DNA of 64,000 bases from contig NZ_JAOEAL010000001.1 in NCBI RefSeq assembly GCF_029835735.1, positions 3,162,001 through 3,226,000 of the forward strand, given 5' to 3'. Position numbers and translations under genes: made by a program. The notes under the pieces are model-generated. The model was not told the origin of the DNA and did no database searches. It was given only the letters and a program-made list of their open reading frames with translations. Positions 1 to 8,506 of the stretch are shown piece by piece; the stretch's first letter is position 1, and the number at the start of each line of letters is the position of its first letter. Origin of the DNA: Shewanella sp. GD04112. GTDB taxonomy: Bacteria; Pseudomonadota; Gammaproteobacteria; Enterobacterales; Shewanellaceae.

Positions 1-519
1 CCAGTGCTCAAGCACCTCGCCGGTTTGCGCATCGACAAAACCCGTTGGTCGAGATAACGCATCGGTTTGATCGCTTAAGTAAGACACCCGATACACTAAC
101 CTCGGGGTATCCTCGGTCATCAAGATCACCAGTTGCACATCCTTTTTACCGGTTGCCGCCGAACCTGGATATAACCGATTCAACGCCGCAATCGCCTGCC
201 CTTGAGAAATCCCTGCCGCTACCGAAAAATCATCCGCAATTTGTGCCACATCCCCCATGGCGCTTTGTTCTGTATCATCCGTGCTCACAACCAGATGATG
301 GCCATACACCAGCACACCATCGAAATACTGCAACGCTTTCGTTTTGCTTTGACCTTTATTGAGCGTTACCGTTTTGACCTCTTTAAAGCTGTGTTTTTGG
401 CTCAACCCTGCCGCTGCCGAGAGGGATTGCCCGTGATTAACGTTGAACTCAGCGGCCTGCGCCTGAAGGCTTGCCGCAACGCACATACTGAGTACAGAAG
501 GTAAGAGATAGACTTTCAT
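1..519 (-). CDS. M4-family (thermolysin/vibriolysin-like) zinc metallopeptidase, N-terminal part
   Basis: Partial gene running off the left edge; 173 codons are visible. The reading frame starts at an ATG (517-519) preceded by GAAGGA at a good distance. Residues 1-22 form a signal peptide ending AQA-AEF. The rest looks like the fungalysin/thermolysin propeptide (FTP) region followed by the start of a PepSY-like prodomain (around VYRVSYLSDQ, then FVDAQTGEVLEHW). In M4 peptidases this exported prodomain acts as chaperone and inhibitor of a secreted zinc protease. The catalytic HExxH domain lies outside the window, so the M4 assignment is inference from the prodomain. It is divergent from the regulator gene at 751. 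Confidence 0.75.
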   Translation of the reverse strand, partial: MKVYLLPSVLSMCVAASLQAQAAEFNVNHGQSLSAAAGLSQKHSFKEVKTVTLNKGQSKTKALQYFDGVLVYGHHLVVSTDDTEQSAMGDVAQIADDFSVAAGISQGQAIAALNRLYPGSAATGKKDVQLVILMTEDTPRLVYRVSYLSDQTDALSRPTGFVDAQTGEVLEHW

Positions 520-591
520 CGTGATATCCTTCGCCCTGTCCACAAAGGGACAAATGACACTTAAGGGAACAAAATACCGCCATAACCTTTC

Positions 592-630
592 CCCAACTCA
601 ATTGTTAAAAATAGGTTAACAAGAGTTGGG
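592..630. promoter_or_regulatory. Long imperfect inverted repeat between divergent genes
   Basis: CCCAACTC and TTGTTAA (592-607) face TTAACAAGAGTTGGG (616-630), separated by a two-base AA bulge and a short loop. The pairing is 15 bp long. It sits about 75 bp upstream of the metallopeptidase start and 120 bp upstream of the cdaR-like start. It could be an operator or a structured 5' leader; no U-run follows it, so it is not an obvious terminator. Confidence 0.45.
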
Positions 631-750
631 TTCAATTCTCAGTATAGAAGATAAAAAAACACCTGCCCTTTTCTGTCGTTTGCCTTTACCCTTATGGCGT
701 CGCCGTTTAGGCGAAGCTTTGTATCAATCCTTTGAAAATTAAGGTGAGTT

Positions 751-1983
751 ATGTACGTTTTGGATCAACACATCGCTAAACAAATTGTGAGTCGCACCAT
801 GAAAATCATTGGGCACAATATCAATGTGATGAATGGTCAGGGCGTGATCTTAGGTTCCGGCGATCCCAAACGTATTGGCTCGACCCACGAGGGGGCGCTG
901 CTCGCTATCGCCCAAAACCGCAATGTGGAACTGAGTGAAGAAGTAGCCTCAGGCTTACATGGCGTCAAACCCGGCATCAATTTGCCCTTGCATTATCAAG
1001 GGCAAATTATTGGGGTGATTGGTATTACTGGCGATCCGGCCGAGTTAACCCACTACGGTGAGCTGCTAAAAATGACCGCCGAGATGATTGTCGAGCAAGC
1101 CAATCAGCAGGATCAGCTGCAGTGGGAAAATCGTCAGCGTGAAGAATTTATTTTGCAGTTGATTAAGGCGCAAACCGATGACGATGAGCAATTGCATCGC
1201 TGGGCCAAGCAACTCGACATCGATATCAATTTGCCGCGAGTGGCCGCCATAATTGAAGTCAGTGAAAAACAATCCGCGCCACCCCAGCAAAAATCCGCTG
1301 CGTTTTCTTCATTAATCCAGAGCGAGCAAAACGCAGACGAGCGTAATCCCAGAGTCAGCGAAATCCTCAAGCAAGTGCTGCATTTACTGCAAAATCCCGA
1401 TCGCGGCAACTTGATAGCCATGACCTCGATGTCGCAACTGGTGATCTTAAAACCGGCCTTTCTGGATGGTAAACAATGGGATCCCGAGCTTGAAAACCAA
1501 CGTATCGATAAACTACTGCAGCGCTTACCGGCGCAAATGGATTTAAATTTTAAAATCGCCCTAGGGCATTTTTTCCCTGAAAAAGGCGGTATTGCGCGCT
1601 CCTACCAAACCGCGCAGGAAACCTTGAACTTAGGCAAGCAGCTTAACCCCGAGGGCACTAAATACCTGTTTGAAGACTACTCCTTGCAAGTGCTGTTATC
1701 TGGGCTCAAGCATGATTGGCGTGGTCAGGCGCTGGCCAGTCCCTACCAACAGTTAGCCAAGGCCGATAAAAATGGTCAGTTACGCAAAACCCTAGCCGCC
1801 TATATCACTCACTTTGGTGATGCGCAGCAATGCGCTAATGCGCTGTTTATTCACCGAAATACCCTAAGGTATCGGTTAGATAAAATTCAGCAACTCACCA
1901 AGAGTGACATCCATTCCCTCCACGGATTGTTAAGCCTTTATCTTGGGCAGTTGATAGATACCTCAAATTACCGACTCGAGTAG
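751..1983 (+). CDS. cdaR: CdaR/SdaR-type sugar diacid (glycerate) regulator
   Basis: This 410-residue protein has a sugar-diacid recognition domain over about residues 1-135 (conserved NINVMNGQGVILGSGDPKRI and LPLHYQGQIIGVIGITG stretches). It ends with a PucR/CdaR-type helix-turn-helix around residues 355-395 (NALFIHRNTLRYRLDKIQQ). CdaR in E. coli activates D-glucarate, D-galactarate and D-glycerate genes. Here the regulator is followed by a GntP permease and a glycerate kinase, so D-glycerate or a glycerate-derived signal is the likely effector (inference). The ATG has a GGTGAG-like Shine-Dalgarno. The stop is followed by 237 bp before the peroxidase gene. Confidence 0.88.
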   Translation: MYVLDQHIAKQIVSRTMKIIGHNINVMNGQGVILGSGDPKRIGSTHEGALLAIAQNRNVELSEEVASGLHGVKPGINLPLHYQGQIIGVIGITGDPAELTHYGELLKMTAEMIVEQANQQDQLQWENRQREEFILQLIKAQTDDDEQLHRWAKQLDIDINLPRVAAIIEVSEKQSAPPQQKSAAFSSLIQSEQNADERNPRVSEILKQVLHLLQNPDRGNLIAMTSMSQLVILKPAFLDGKQWDPELENQRIDKLLQRLPAQMDLNFKIALGHFFPEKGGIARSYQTAQETLNLGKQLNPEGTKYLFEDYSLQVLLSGLKHDWRGQALASPYQQLAKADKNGQLRKTLAAYITHFGDAQQCANALFIHRNTLRYRLDKIQQLTKSDIHSLHGLLSLYLGQLIDTSNYRLE

Positions 1984-2220
1984 TGCCCCATATCACCACT
2001 AGCGTAAAACTCAACATCAGCAAGCGTTAACTCAATGAATGAATTGAAATTAGCCAAGATATTTCACTCATACAAGCTCAGGCATAATCCAGCAGTCTTG
2101 GCTTAGTTTTGCCGTCCTCTGGCCAGATATTCACAAAATAAGTGAAAGATAATTTCGCCTCGTCCTTTCCTATCAATGCACAAGACACCCATACGGTTAA
2201 ATTGTTAAGGAAGGAAATCC

Positions 2221-3219
2221 ATGCAGCCATATCATGCCAAACTCAGCTCATTCGCCACTGCGTGCCTAATGGTCGGCTCAGTGTTTGTCGCCCCACTTGC
2301 CAGCGCGGCGGAGCGTACCATTCCAGAATTAGTGGATGCAGTGAACGGCACGCCAGATGCGGCGAGTCGCGAGGCGGGTAAAAAAGTTAAACTGCGCAAT
2401 CATACAAAAGGGTTTTGTACCTCGGGCTACTTTGCCCCCAATCCCCAATTGCACGATTCACTCAACATTCCCTTTTTTAATCAAAATCCCATTAAAGTGA
2501 CCGCCCGTTTCTCCCTCGGCGGCACTAATCCTAAGCTGTCCGATAAAACCCCGGGGCGCTTCATGTCATTAAAAATCGATGGCGAGCGGGAAAACCTCAA
2601 CTTTGTCACCACCAATGTGCCGATGTTTTTTGCCAGTAACCTAGAGGATTTTTATCTGTTCCAAACCAAGAGCAAGCAAGGCGCCGAAGGTAAGCAATGG
2701 CTTATCGATAATAAGCCCGATGCCAAGGCCTTTTTCGACTATTTAAAACAATTGCCGCCGAGCCCGAGTTTTGCCAATAGCCAGTACTTTGGGGTGAACA
2801 GTTTTCTGTTTACCGACAAGCAAAATAACAGCATTGCGGGTAAATGGATTTTTGAACCCGTCGCGGGCACGCAAGCCCTCACCCAGCAATCGTTGGCACA
2901 GCTTGGTGATGACTTTCTCAAGCCTGAGTTGCTCAAGCGAATTCAGTCTCAACCTGCCAAGTGGGATCTGTACATTCAGTTTGCGGAACAAGGCGATGAG
3001 ATTAATAACCCGACAGTGCTTTGGCCAGAAAACCGTTCGCGCATTCTCGTCGGCCAAGTGGTGATTGATGGCAAGCGCGATAGCGATCCTCAAGTGCAAC
3101 AATGTGATAGAAGCATCTTTAATCCTCTGCTCCTGCCCAAAGGCATAGCAGCGTCGGACGACCCCATCCTCAATGCCCGCACCGCGGCATATGTCGAGTC
3201 CTTTATCCGTCGTCAATAA
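2221..3219 (+). CDS. srpA: Exported catalase-family peroxidase (SrpA-like)
   Basis: A 332-residue protein of the short (about 300-350 aa) heme catalase-related family. Residues 1-30 are a signal peptide (LASAA-ERT), so it acts in the periplasm. The distal heme His is H61 (RNHTKGFCTSGYF) and the distal Asn is N132 (FVTTNVPMFF). The proximal Tyr is Y324 with R320 (RTAAYVES), close to the C-terminus as in minimal catalases. These proteins use peroxide with an organic reductant rather than having strong catalase activity (family knowledge). The start is preceded by AAGGAAATCC. Its place between a CdaR-type regulator and glycerate transport genes may be only positional, because a strong hairpin separates it from the permease. 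Confidence 0.87.
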   Translation: MQPYHAKLSSFATACLMVGSVFVAPLASAAERTIPELVDAVNGTPDAASREAGKKVKLRNHTKGFCTSGYFAPNPQLHDSLNIPFFNQNPIKVTARFSLGGTNPKLSDKTPGRFMSLKIDGERENLNFVTTNVPMFFASNLEDFYLFQTKSKQGAEGKQWLIDNKPDAKAFFDYLKQLPPSPSFANSQYFGVNSFLFTDKQNNSIAGKWIFEPVAGTQALTQQSLAQLGDDFLKPELLKRIQSQPAKWDLYIQFAEQGDEINNPTVLWPENRSRILVGQVVIDGKRDSDPQVQQCDRSIFNPLLLPKGIAASDDPILNARTAAYVESFIRRQ

Positions 3220-3270
3220 GCGCGGCTCACGTTGGTTCAACAATATTCTTAGCATTACATTCGAATTCAC

Positions 3271-3306
3271 GGCCCTTATTTTGTGCGCATGCACAAAATA
3301 AGGGCC
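3271..3306. terminator. Perfect 16-bp hairpin after the peroxidase gene
   Basis: GGCCCTTATTTTGTGC (3271-3286) and GCACAAAATAAGGGCC (3291-3306) form a perfect 16-bp stem with a GCAT loop, 52 bp after the peroxidase stop. No U-run follows on either strand, so it may act as a transcription-end or RNA-stabilising structure, or as a protein-binding palindrome, rather than a classical intrinsic terminator. Confidence 0.5.
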
Positions 3307-3385
3307 AGTTCCGCCCGTAATTCCGTCGATTTACCCAAAGCTATTCAACTGACAGTGTTCAATAATAGGCTGACCTTAAAGCAGC

Positions 3386-3413
3386 CTTTATTTGGACTTG
3401 GGATCAAATAAAG
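3386..3413. promoter_or_regulatory. Inverted repeat upstream of the glycerate permease gene
   Basis: CTTTATTTG (3386-3394) and CAAATAAAG (3405-3413) are perfect 9-bp arms 10 bp apart (18-19 bp centre to centre), 66 bp before the permease start. Dyad spacing near two helical turns suggests a dimeric regulator site. CdaR, encoded two genes upstream, is the obvious candidate, but this is inference. Confidence 0.35.
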
Positions 3414-3478
3414 ACCGCGCCCTACAAAAACAGCCAAAACCACTTAAGAACTTCAGCCAAGACTGAACGGGAAAACAT

Positions 3479-4837
3479 ATGAACTTAGTGCTCATCCTCA
3501 TCGGCGTGATTGCATTTATTGTTATCGCGACCTCAAAATTTAAGCTCCATCCGTTTTTAACCTTAATTCTGGCCGCCTTTATCGCCGCCTTCGCCTACGG
3601 TTTACCGAGTGGCGATATTGCCAAAACCATCACCACAGGCTTTGGTAATATCCTCGGCTATATCGGTCTGGTGATCGTGTTAGGTACCATTATCGGTATC
3701 ATCCTCGAAAAGAGCGGCGCCGCCATTACCATGGCGGACGTGGTGATCAAAGTCTTGGGCAAACGCTTCCCAACACTCACTATGTCCATCATCGGTTATT
3801 TAGTGTCGATTCCGGTGTTTTGTGACTCTGGCTTCGTCATTTTAAACTCGCTTAAACAATCCATGGCCAACCGCATGAAGGTTTCGAGCGTCTCCATGAG
3901 CGTGGCGTTAGCCACAGGCCTGTATGCCACTCACACCTTTGTACCGCCCACACCAGGCCCTATCGCCGCGGCAGGTAACTTAGGGCTAGAGTCCAACTTA
4001 GGCCTAGTGATTGGTGTCGGCTTATTTGTTGCTGCCGTTGCCGCGCTTGCGGGGATGTTATGGGCGAACCGTTTTGCCATTGTTGAACCCGATGGCGAAG
4101 GTGCGGAAGAACTCAAAGCACAAGCTGCTGATTTTGAAGCCTTAAAACAAAGCTATGGCACACTCCCTAGCCCATTAAAGGCATTTGCACCGATTTTTGT
4201 GCCTATCCTATTAATTTGCTTAGGCTCTATCGCCAACTTCCCGTCTGCACCACTGGGCAAAGAAGGCCTATTCAGCCTGTTAGTCTTCCTTGGCCAACCC
4301 GTTAACGCCCTGCTTATCGGTCTGTTCCTGTCACTGCTGTTACTGAAAAGCGATAACAAGATTGCCGAGTTTAGCGAACGCATCAGCCAAGGCCTCGTCG
4401 CCGCAGCACCGATTATTTTGATCACTGGTGCCGGTGGTGCCTTCGGCGCCGTGTTAAAAGCCACACCTATCGGTGACTTCCTCGGTAGTTCACTGTCGGC
4501 GCTAGGGGTGGGTATCTTTATGCCCTTTATCGTCGCCGCCGCGCTGAAATCGGCTCAAGGTTCATCTACCGTTGCCCTAGTGGCCACCTCGGCTCTAGTC
4601 GCGCCAATGCTGGGCGATATTGGTCTTGGTAGCGATATGGGCCGTGTGTTAACCGTAATGGCCATTGGTGCTGGCGCCATGACAGTCTCCCACGCCAACG
4701 ACAGCTTCTTCTGGGTGGTGACTCAATTTAGCCGCATGAGCGTTAAACAAGCCTATAAAGCACAAACCATGGCGACCCTTATCCAAGGCGTCACCGCAAT
4801 GCTGACCGTGTATGTACTAAGCTTAGTGCTGCTCTAA
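3479..4837 (+). CDS. GntP-family permease, probable D-glycerate:H+ symporter
   Basis: A 452-residue inner-membrane protein of the gluconate:H+ symporter family, with roughly 12-14 hydrophobic segments. It shows family features such as the N-terminal LHPFLTLILAAF stretch, the PVFCDSGFVIL segment, the THTFVPPTPGPIAAAGNLG loop and the C-terminal SHANDSFFWVV motif. Glycerate kinase follows 58 bp downstream and a CdaR-type regulator lies upstream, so D-glycerate is a better substrate guess than gluconate. The ATG at 3479 follows a GGGAAAA ribosome-binding site. Probable two-gene operon with the kinase. Confidence 0.88.
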   Translation: MNLVLILIGVIAFIVIATSKFKLHPFLTLILAAFIAAFAYGLPSGDIAKTITTGFGNILGYIGLVIVLGTIIGIILEKSGAAITMADVVIKVLGKRFPTLTMSIIGYLVSIPVFCDSGFVILNSLKQSMANRMKVSSVSMSVALATGLYATHTFVPPTPGPIAAAGNLGLESNLGLVIGVGLFVAAVAALAGMLWANRFAIVEPDGEGAEELKAQAADFEALKQSYGTLPSPLKAFAPIFVPILLICLGSIANFPSAPLGKEGLFSLLVFLGQPVNALLIGLFLSLLLLKSDNKIAEFSERISQGLVAAAPIILITGAGGAFGAVLKATPIGDFLGSSLSALGVGIFMPFIVAAALKSAQGSSTVALVATSALVAPMLGDIGLGSDMGRVLTVMAIGAGAMTVSHANDSFFWVVTQFSRMSVKQAYKAQTMATLIQGVTAMLTVYVLSLVLL

Positions 4838-4855
4838 GCCACACTTTTCTCATCC

Positions 4856-4877
4856 TTGGGCGCATCCGTGCGCCCAA
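4856..4877 (+). other. Intercistronic hairpin in the permease-kinase operon
   Basis: TTGGGCGCA (4856-4864) and TGCGCCCAA (4869-4877) form a perfect 9-bp stem with a TCCG loop in the 58-bp gap between permease and glycerate kinase. Only AAA and then GC-rich sequence follow, so it is unlikely to terminate transcription. An mRNA processing or stabilising role would set the two proteins' relative expression (inference). Confidence 0.45.
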
Positions 4878-4895
4878 AAAGCTGTAGGATTTTGA

Positions 4896-6041
4896 ATGAA
4901 GATAGTTATCGCCCCCGATTCCTTTAAAGAAAGCTTAAGCGCACTCGATGTGGCTAATGCGATCGAACAAGGCTTAACACAAGTGATCCCAGACTGTGAG
5001 ATTGTCAAAATCCCCGTCGCCGATGGCGGCGAAGGCACTGTGCAATCTATGGTCGATGCCACTGGCGGCAGCATTGTCAATTTAGAGGTCATGGGGCCAC
5101 TCGGCCATAAAGTCAAAGCCCATTACGGCATTTTAGGCCAGCAAGCCAAAGGCACGATTGCGGTGATTGAAATGGCCTCCGCCTCGGGTTTACACCATGT
5201 ACCAAGGGATCAGCGTAACCCGCTGCTCACCACCAGTTATGGTACGGGCGAGCTGATTTGTGATGCGCTCAATCGCGGGATAAAGCACATTATTTTAGGC
5301 TTAGGCGGCAGTGCGACCAATGATGGCGGCGCAGGTATGGCCCAAGCGCTGGATATTTTACTGCTGGATAAACAAGGTAAAACCTTAAGCGCGGGCGGCG
5401 CGGCGCTGTCTCAGCTTGACAGTATCGATATGAGCCACGCTCATCCACTACTGAAAGAATGTACCTTTGAAGTGGCCTGCGATGTCGATAATCCGCTGTG
5501 CGGCGAGCGTGGCGCTTCGGCCATATTTGGCCCGCAAAAAGGCGCAACGCCAGAGATGGTCAGCACCTTAGACGCAGCACTGAGTCACTATGCCGATGTG
5601 ATTGCCCAAAGTGGTGTCACCGATCACCGCAACCAAGCTGGCGCGGGCGCGGCGGGCGGTATGGGGCTGGGCGTAATGGCCTTTTTAGGTGCAGAGCTTA
5701 AACCCGGTGTCGAAATTGTGATGCAAACGGTAGGACTGGCAGACAAAATTCGCGGCGCGGATCTTGTCATCACGGGCGAAGGCCGAATCGATGGCCAGAC
5801 CATATTTGGCAAAACCCCGATGGGCGTCTTAAAGCAAGCGCAGCTGCAAAATATTCCGACTATCGGGATTGCGGGTTGCCTTGGCGACAATGCCAATGCC
5901 GTGCTTGAGCAAGGTATGGCGGCGATTTTCCCCATCATTCCACACTTAAGTCCACTGGACGATGTGCTGGCTAACGCCAAAACGAATCTGACCAATACCG
6001 CCCGTAATATTGGCGCGGTCTTGATGCTGGGCAAGCGCTAA
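4896..6041 (+). CDS. glxK: Glycerate kinase (GlxK/GarK family)
   Basis: A 381-residue enzyme of glycerate kinase type 1, the family's usual length (about 380). It phosphorylates D-glycerate with ATP, giving 2-phosphoglycerate in the GarK/GlxK subgroup, which enters glycolysis. The N-terminal MKIVIAPDSFKESLSA block, the PVADGGEGT motif and the LGLGGSATNDGGAGMAQALG-type glycine-rich block are characteristic. The C-terminal GAGAAGGMGLG and ITGEGRIDGQT blocks are also intact. It is cotranscribed with the permease and ends at a good intrinsic terminator (6081-6107). Confidence 0.93.
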   Translation: MKIVIAPDSFKESLSALDVANAIEQGLTQVIPDCEIVKIPVADGGEGTVQSMVDATGGSIVNLEVMGPLGHKVKAHYGILGQQAKGTIAVIEMASASGLHHVPRDQRNPLLTTSYGTGELICDALNRGIKHIILGLGGSATNDGGAGMAQALDILLLDKQGKTLSAGGAALSQLDSIDMSHAHPLLKECTFEVACDVDNPLCGERGASAIFGPQKGATPEMVSTLDAALSHYADVIAQSGVTDHRNQAGAGAAGGMGLGVMAFLGAELKPGVEIVMQTVGLADKIRGADLVITGEGRIDGQTIFGKTPMGVLKQAQLQNIPTIGIAGCLGDNANAVLEQGMAAIFPIIPHLSPLDDVLANAKTNLTNTARNIGAVLMLGKR

Positions 6042-6080
6042 CTTTACCTTAGTGTTGTGATAGCTAACGACAGACACCCA

Positions 6081-6107
6081 AGGCGCTATTCATAGCGCCT
6101 TTGTTTA
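6081..6107 (+). terminator. Intrinsic terminator of the glycerate operon
   Basis: AGGCGCTA (6081-6088) pairs with TAGCGCCT (6093-6100) over a TTCA loop, followed by TTGTTTATT. It lies 40 bp after the glycerate kinase stop. Confidence 0.8.
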
Positions 6108-6283
6108 TTCTGTAACCCAAGCACTGACTTAAGCGGTGTTTTAGTGCTTGATGCCTAAAAGGCCTTGCAGTAAAGTGAGCTCCCTTTTTGGTAATCCGTA
6201 AATGGGTTTAAGCGCCATGTATTTGGTTATACTTTTAATCACCTTTGCGGTTTCACTATAAGAATTAATAGACGGCAAGCCCC

Positions 6284-7933
6284 ATGACCCAAAAACTCCC
6301 TCGCCAAGCCATCGCATCCGAAGACAGTTTGATGCGAATTTTCACTGTGCCCGAAGATGCGGAATCCACCTTAAGCATTATCGAGCAGAAGCTTTCCGAG
6401 GACTTAGCCGGCTTTTTGGGTGACAGCATTGCCGCGCTGGAAAAGCCGCTCTCCGAAATCGAAACCGATTTTCAAGCCTTTGAAATTCCAAGCCAGCCGC
6501 GTTTTGTCTCCGACTACACTGACGAAATCATGCAAAATCTGGTGGCGCATTCGGTACATACGGCGGCGCCCAGTTTTATCGGCCATATGACCTCGGCACT
6601 GCCCTATTTCGTGTTACCACTGTCGAAAATGATGGTGGGGCTGAATCAAAACTTGGTTAAAATCGAAACCTCCAAGGCGTTTACCCCGCTTGAGCGCCAA
6701 GTGCTCGGCATGATGCACCATTTGATTTACGCCCAAAATGATGATTTTTATCGTAATTGGATGCACAGCGCCAACCATTCCCTCGGCGCATTTTGCTCCG
6801 GTGGCACTGTGGCTAACATCACCGCCCTGTGGATTGCCCGCAACCAATTACTCAAGGCCGATGGCGACTTTAAAGGCGTGACCCGCGAAGGCTTAATCAA
6901 GGCGCTGCGCCACTATGGCTTCGATGATTTAGCGATTCTGGTCTCCGAGCGCGGCCACTACTCTTTAGGTAAGGCCGTCGATCTGCTCGGTATCGGTCGC
7001 GACAATATCGTCAGCATCCCAACCGATGGCAATAATAAAGTCGATGTTGCCAAAATGCGCGAAGTCGCCGCCGAACTGGCGAATAAACGCATTAAAGTCA
7101 TGGCGATTGTTGGGGTGGCAGGCACAACCGAGACGGGCAATATCGACCCACTGCGCGAGCTTGCGGCATTAGCAAGTGAGTTAAACTGTCACTTCCATGT
7201 GGATGCGGCTTGGGGCGGCGCAAGCTTATTATCCAATAAATACCGTCACTTACTCGATGGTATTGAACTCGCAGACTCAGTTACCATCGATGCCCATAAG
7301 CAAATGTATGTCCCCATGGGCGCGGGTATGGTGCTGTTTAAAAATCCTGAGTTTGCCCATGCGATTGCCCACCACGCCGAATATATTCTGCGTCGAGGCT
7401 CCAAGGATTTAGGCAGCCAAACGCTCGAAGGCTCACGCCCCGGCATGGCGATGTTAGTTCATGCCTGCTTGCAGATTATCGGCCGCGATGGTTACGAAAT
7501 CCTGATCAATAACAGCCTTGAAAAAGCCCGTTATTTTGCCGAGCAAATCGACGCACACCCTGACTTTGAGCTAGTCACCGCGCCAGAGCTGTGCCTGCTC
7601 ACCTATCGTTATGTGCCCGCGCAGGTGCAAGCCGCCATGCAAGTGGCGATTGAACAAGGCGATAAGGTGAAACTCGCTCGCTTTAATGAGCTGCTCGATG
7701 GTCTAACCCAATTTATTCAAAAACACCAACGCGAACAGGGCAAATCCTTCGTCTCCCGCACCCGCATTCAGCCAGCCCGCTATTTTAGACAAGCGACAGT
7801 GGTGTTTCGCGTCGTATTAGCCAACCCTTTAACTAGCCATGAGATCCTAAATCAAGTGCTTATCGAGCAAGGTGAAATTGCCGCATTGGATAAAGAGTTC
7901 TTGCCCGCGCTATTAGCTATGGCCAATGAATAG
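6284..7933 (+). CDS. panP: Pyridoxal-dependent aspartate 1-decarboxylase PanP
   Basis: A 549-residue group II PLP decarboxylase. D307 in HVDAAWGG should contact the PLP pyridine nitrogen and K339 in DAHKQMYVPMG should form the Schiff base. The long N-terminal part and the AAPSFIGHMTSALPYF segment match the PanP subfamily, which in vibrios and shewanellae makes beta-alanine from aspartate for pantothenate/CoA in place of the pyruvoyl enzyme PanD (established for Vibrio fischeri PanP). It stands alone, flanked by terminators on both sides. Start ATG at 6284; the upstream region has no strong Shine-Dalgarno beyond ACGGCAAG. A glutamate decarboxylase-like activity is the main alternative. Confidence 0.88.
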   Translation: MTQKLPRQAIASEDSLMRIFTVPEDAESTLSIIEQKLSEDLAGFLGDSIAALEKPLSEIETDFQAFEIPSQPRFVSDYTDEIMQNLVAHSVHTAAPSFIGHMTSALPYFVLPLSKMMVGLNQNLVKIETSKAFTPLERQVLGMMHHLIYAQNDDFYRNWMHSANHSLGAFCSGGTVANITALWIARNQLLKADGDFKGVTREGLIKALRHYGFDDLAILVSERGHYSLGKAVDLLGIGRDNIVSIPTDGNNKVDVAKMREVAAELANKRIKVMAIVGVAGTTETGNIDPLRELAALASELNCHFHVDAAWGGASLLSNKYRHLLDGIELADSVTIDAHKQMYVPMGAGMVLFKNPEFAHAIAHHAEYILRRGSKDLGSQTLEGSRPGMAMLVHACLQIIGRDGYEILINNSLEKARYFAEQIDAHPDFELVTAPELCLLTYRYVPAQVQAAMQVAIEQGDKVKLARFNELLDGLTQFIQKHQREQGKSFVSRTRIQPARYFRQATVVFRVVLANPLTSHEILNQVLIEQGEIAALDKEFLPALLAMANE

Positions 7934-7989
7934 CGAGTGATTTAGCGTAAGCTTTAAATCTAATTTAAATACAGAATGTTAATCACAAA

Positions 7990-8020
7990 CAGCCGCAAAT
8001 ATTTGCGGCTGTTTTTGTTT
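7990..8020 (+). terminator. Intrinsic terminator of panP
   Basis: CAGCCGCAAAT and ATTTGCGGCTG (7990-8011) form a perfect 11-bp palindromic stem followed by TTTTTGTTT. Confidence 0.9.
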
Positions 8021-8114
8021 GTAGAGCTGGGATGAAAGAAGGTTAGGTTAAAAATATAAGGCTTTTCAAAGCACTTCTGATCTCGTCACGGACACGCCGA
8101 ATTCCATTGCTTCC

Positions 8115-8176
8115 GTGACACGCCGTAAAGCCATCCATGGCGGCTCTGCGATGATATCCATATCATCGAAGGTCAC
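8115..8176. repeat. 62-bp palindromic hairpin repeat, copy 1
   Basis: The unit is bounded by GTGAC...GTCAC. It contains an 18-nt hairpin at 8150-8167 (GATGATAT, CC loop, ATATCATC). It is the same length as the copy at 49564-49625, with the hairpin at the same offset. The first 35 bases are about 77% identical, and four of the eight stem base pairs are changed in a compensatory way. It lies about 95 bp after the panP terminator, in a stretch without a clear gene. Confidence 0.7.
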
Positions 8177-8278
8177 GTCCGCAATCGAATTCGGCTTAGC
8201 AAACCTCGGTGTAATCTGCGGCAACGTTTAAAAAGATGAGAGTTTAGCAGTTGTACGCATGTTCTCCCCCTTAACCAA

Positions 8279-8362
8279 TCAAATGGAGAACAGACATGAC
8301 GCGATTAGCGGCATAGACAACACCGACAGCAATCGCCACAAAAGGCTGGTATTTTTAAACAT
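8279..8362 (-). CDS. Possible 27-residue hydrophobic peptide (tentative)
   Basis: A tiny ORF (MFKNTSLLWRLL...) starts at 8362 behind a strong AAGGGA ribosome-binding site. It reads as one hydrophobic segment. A second ATG (8258-8260) behind GGGGGAG opens a 10-codon ORF just downstream. A neighbouring frame of the same DNA also reads like a membrane peptide (KYQPFVAIAVGVVYAANRVM), as if a base was lost in the A-run near the start. It may therefore be a decayed small gene rather than an active one. No function can be assigned. Confidence 0.25.
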   Translation of the reverse strand: MFKNTSLLWRLLSVLSMPLIASCLFSI

Positions 8363-8506
8363 AGATTTTCCCTTTGCATACGTTGCCTCACGGCAGACTA
8401 TAAGCGCCTCACTGCGGGTTAACGTGCCCACGCTTCACAGCGTTGGCTAAGTGCGCTTATAGGTATACGGGGATTTTACGCTTTATAAACTATACTTCCT
8501 CTAAAA

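Noticed and set aside
4850..6034. Several minus-strand open frames opposite glycerate kinase
   Set aside because: They are shadows of the high-GC glycerate kinase gene, which has complete family motifs.
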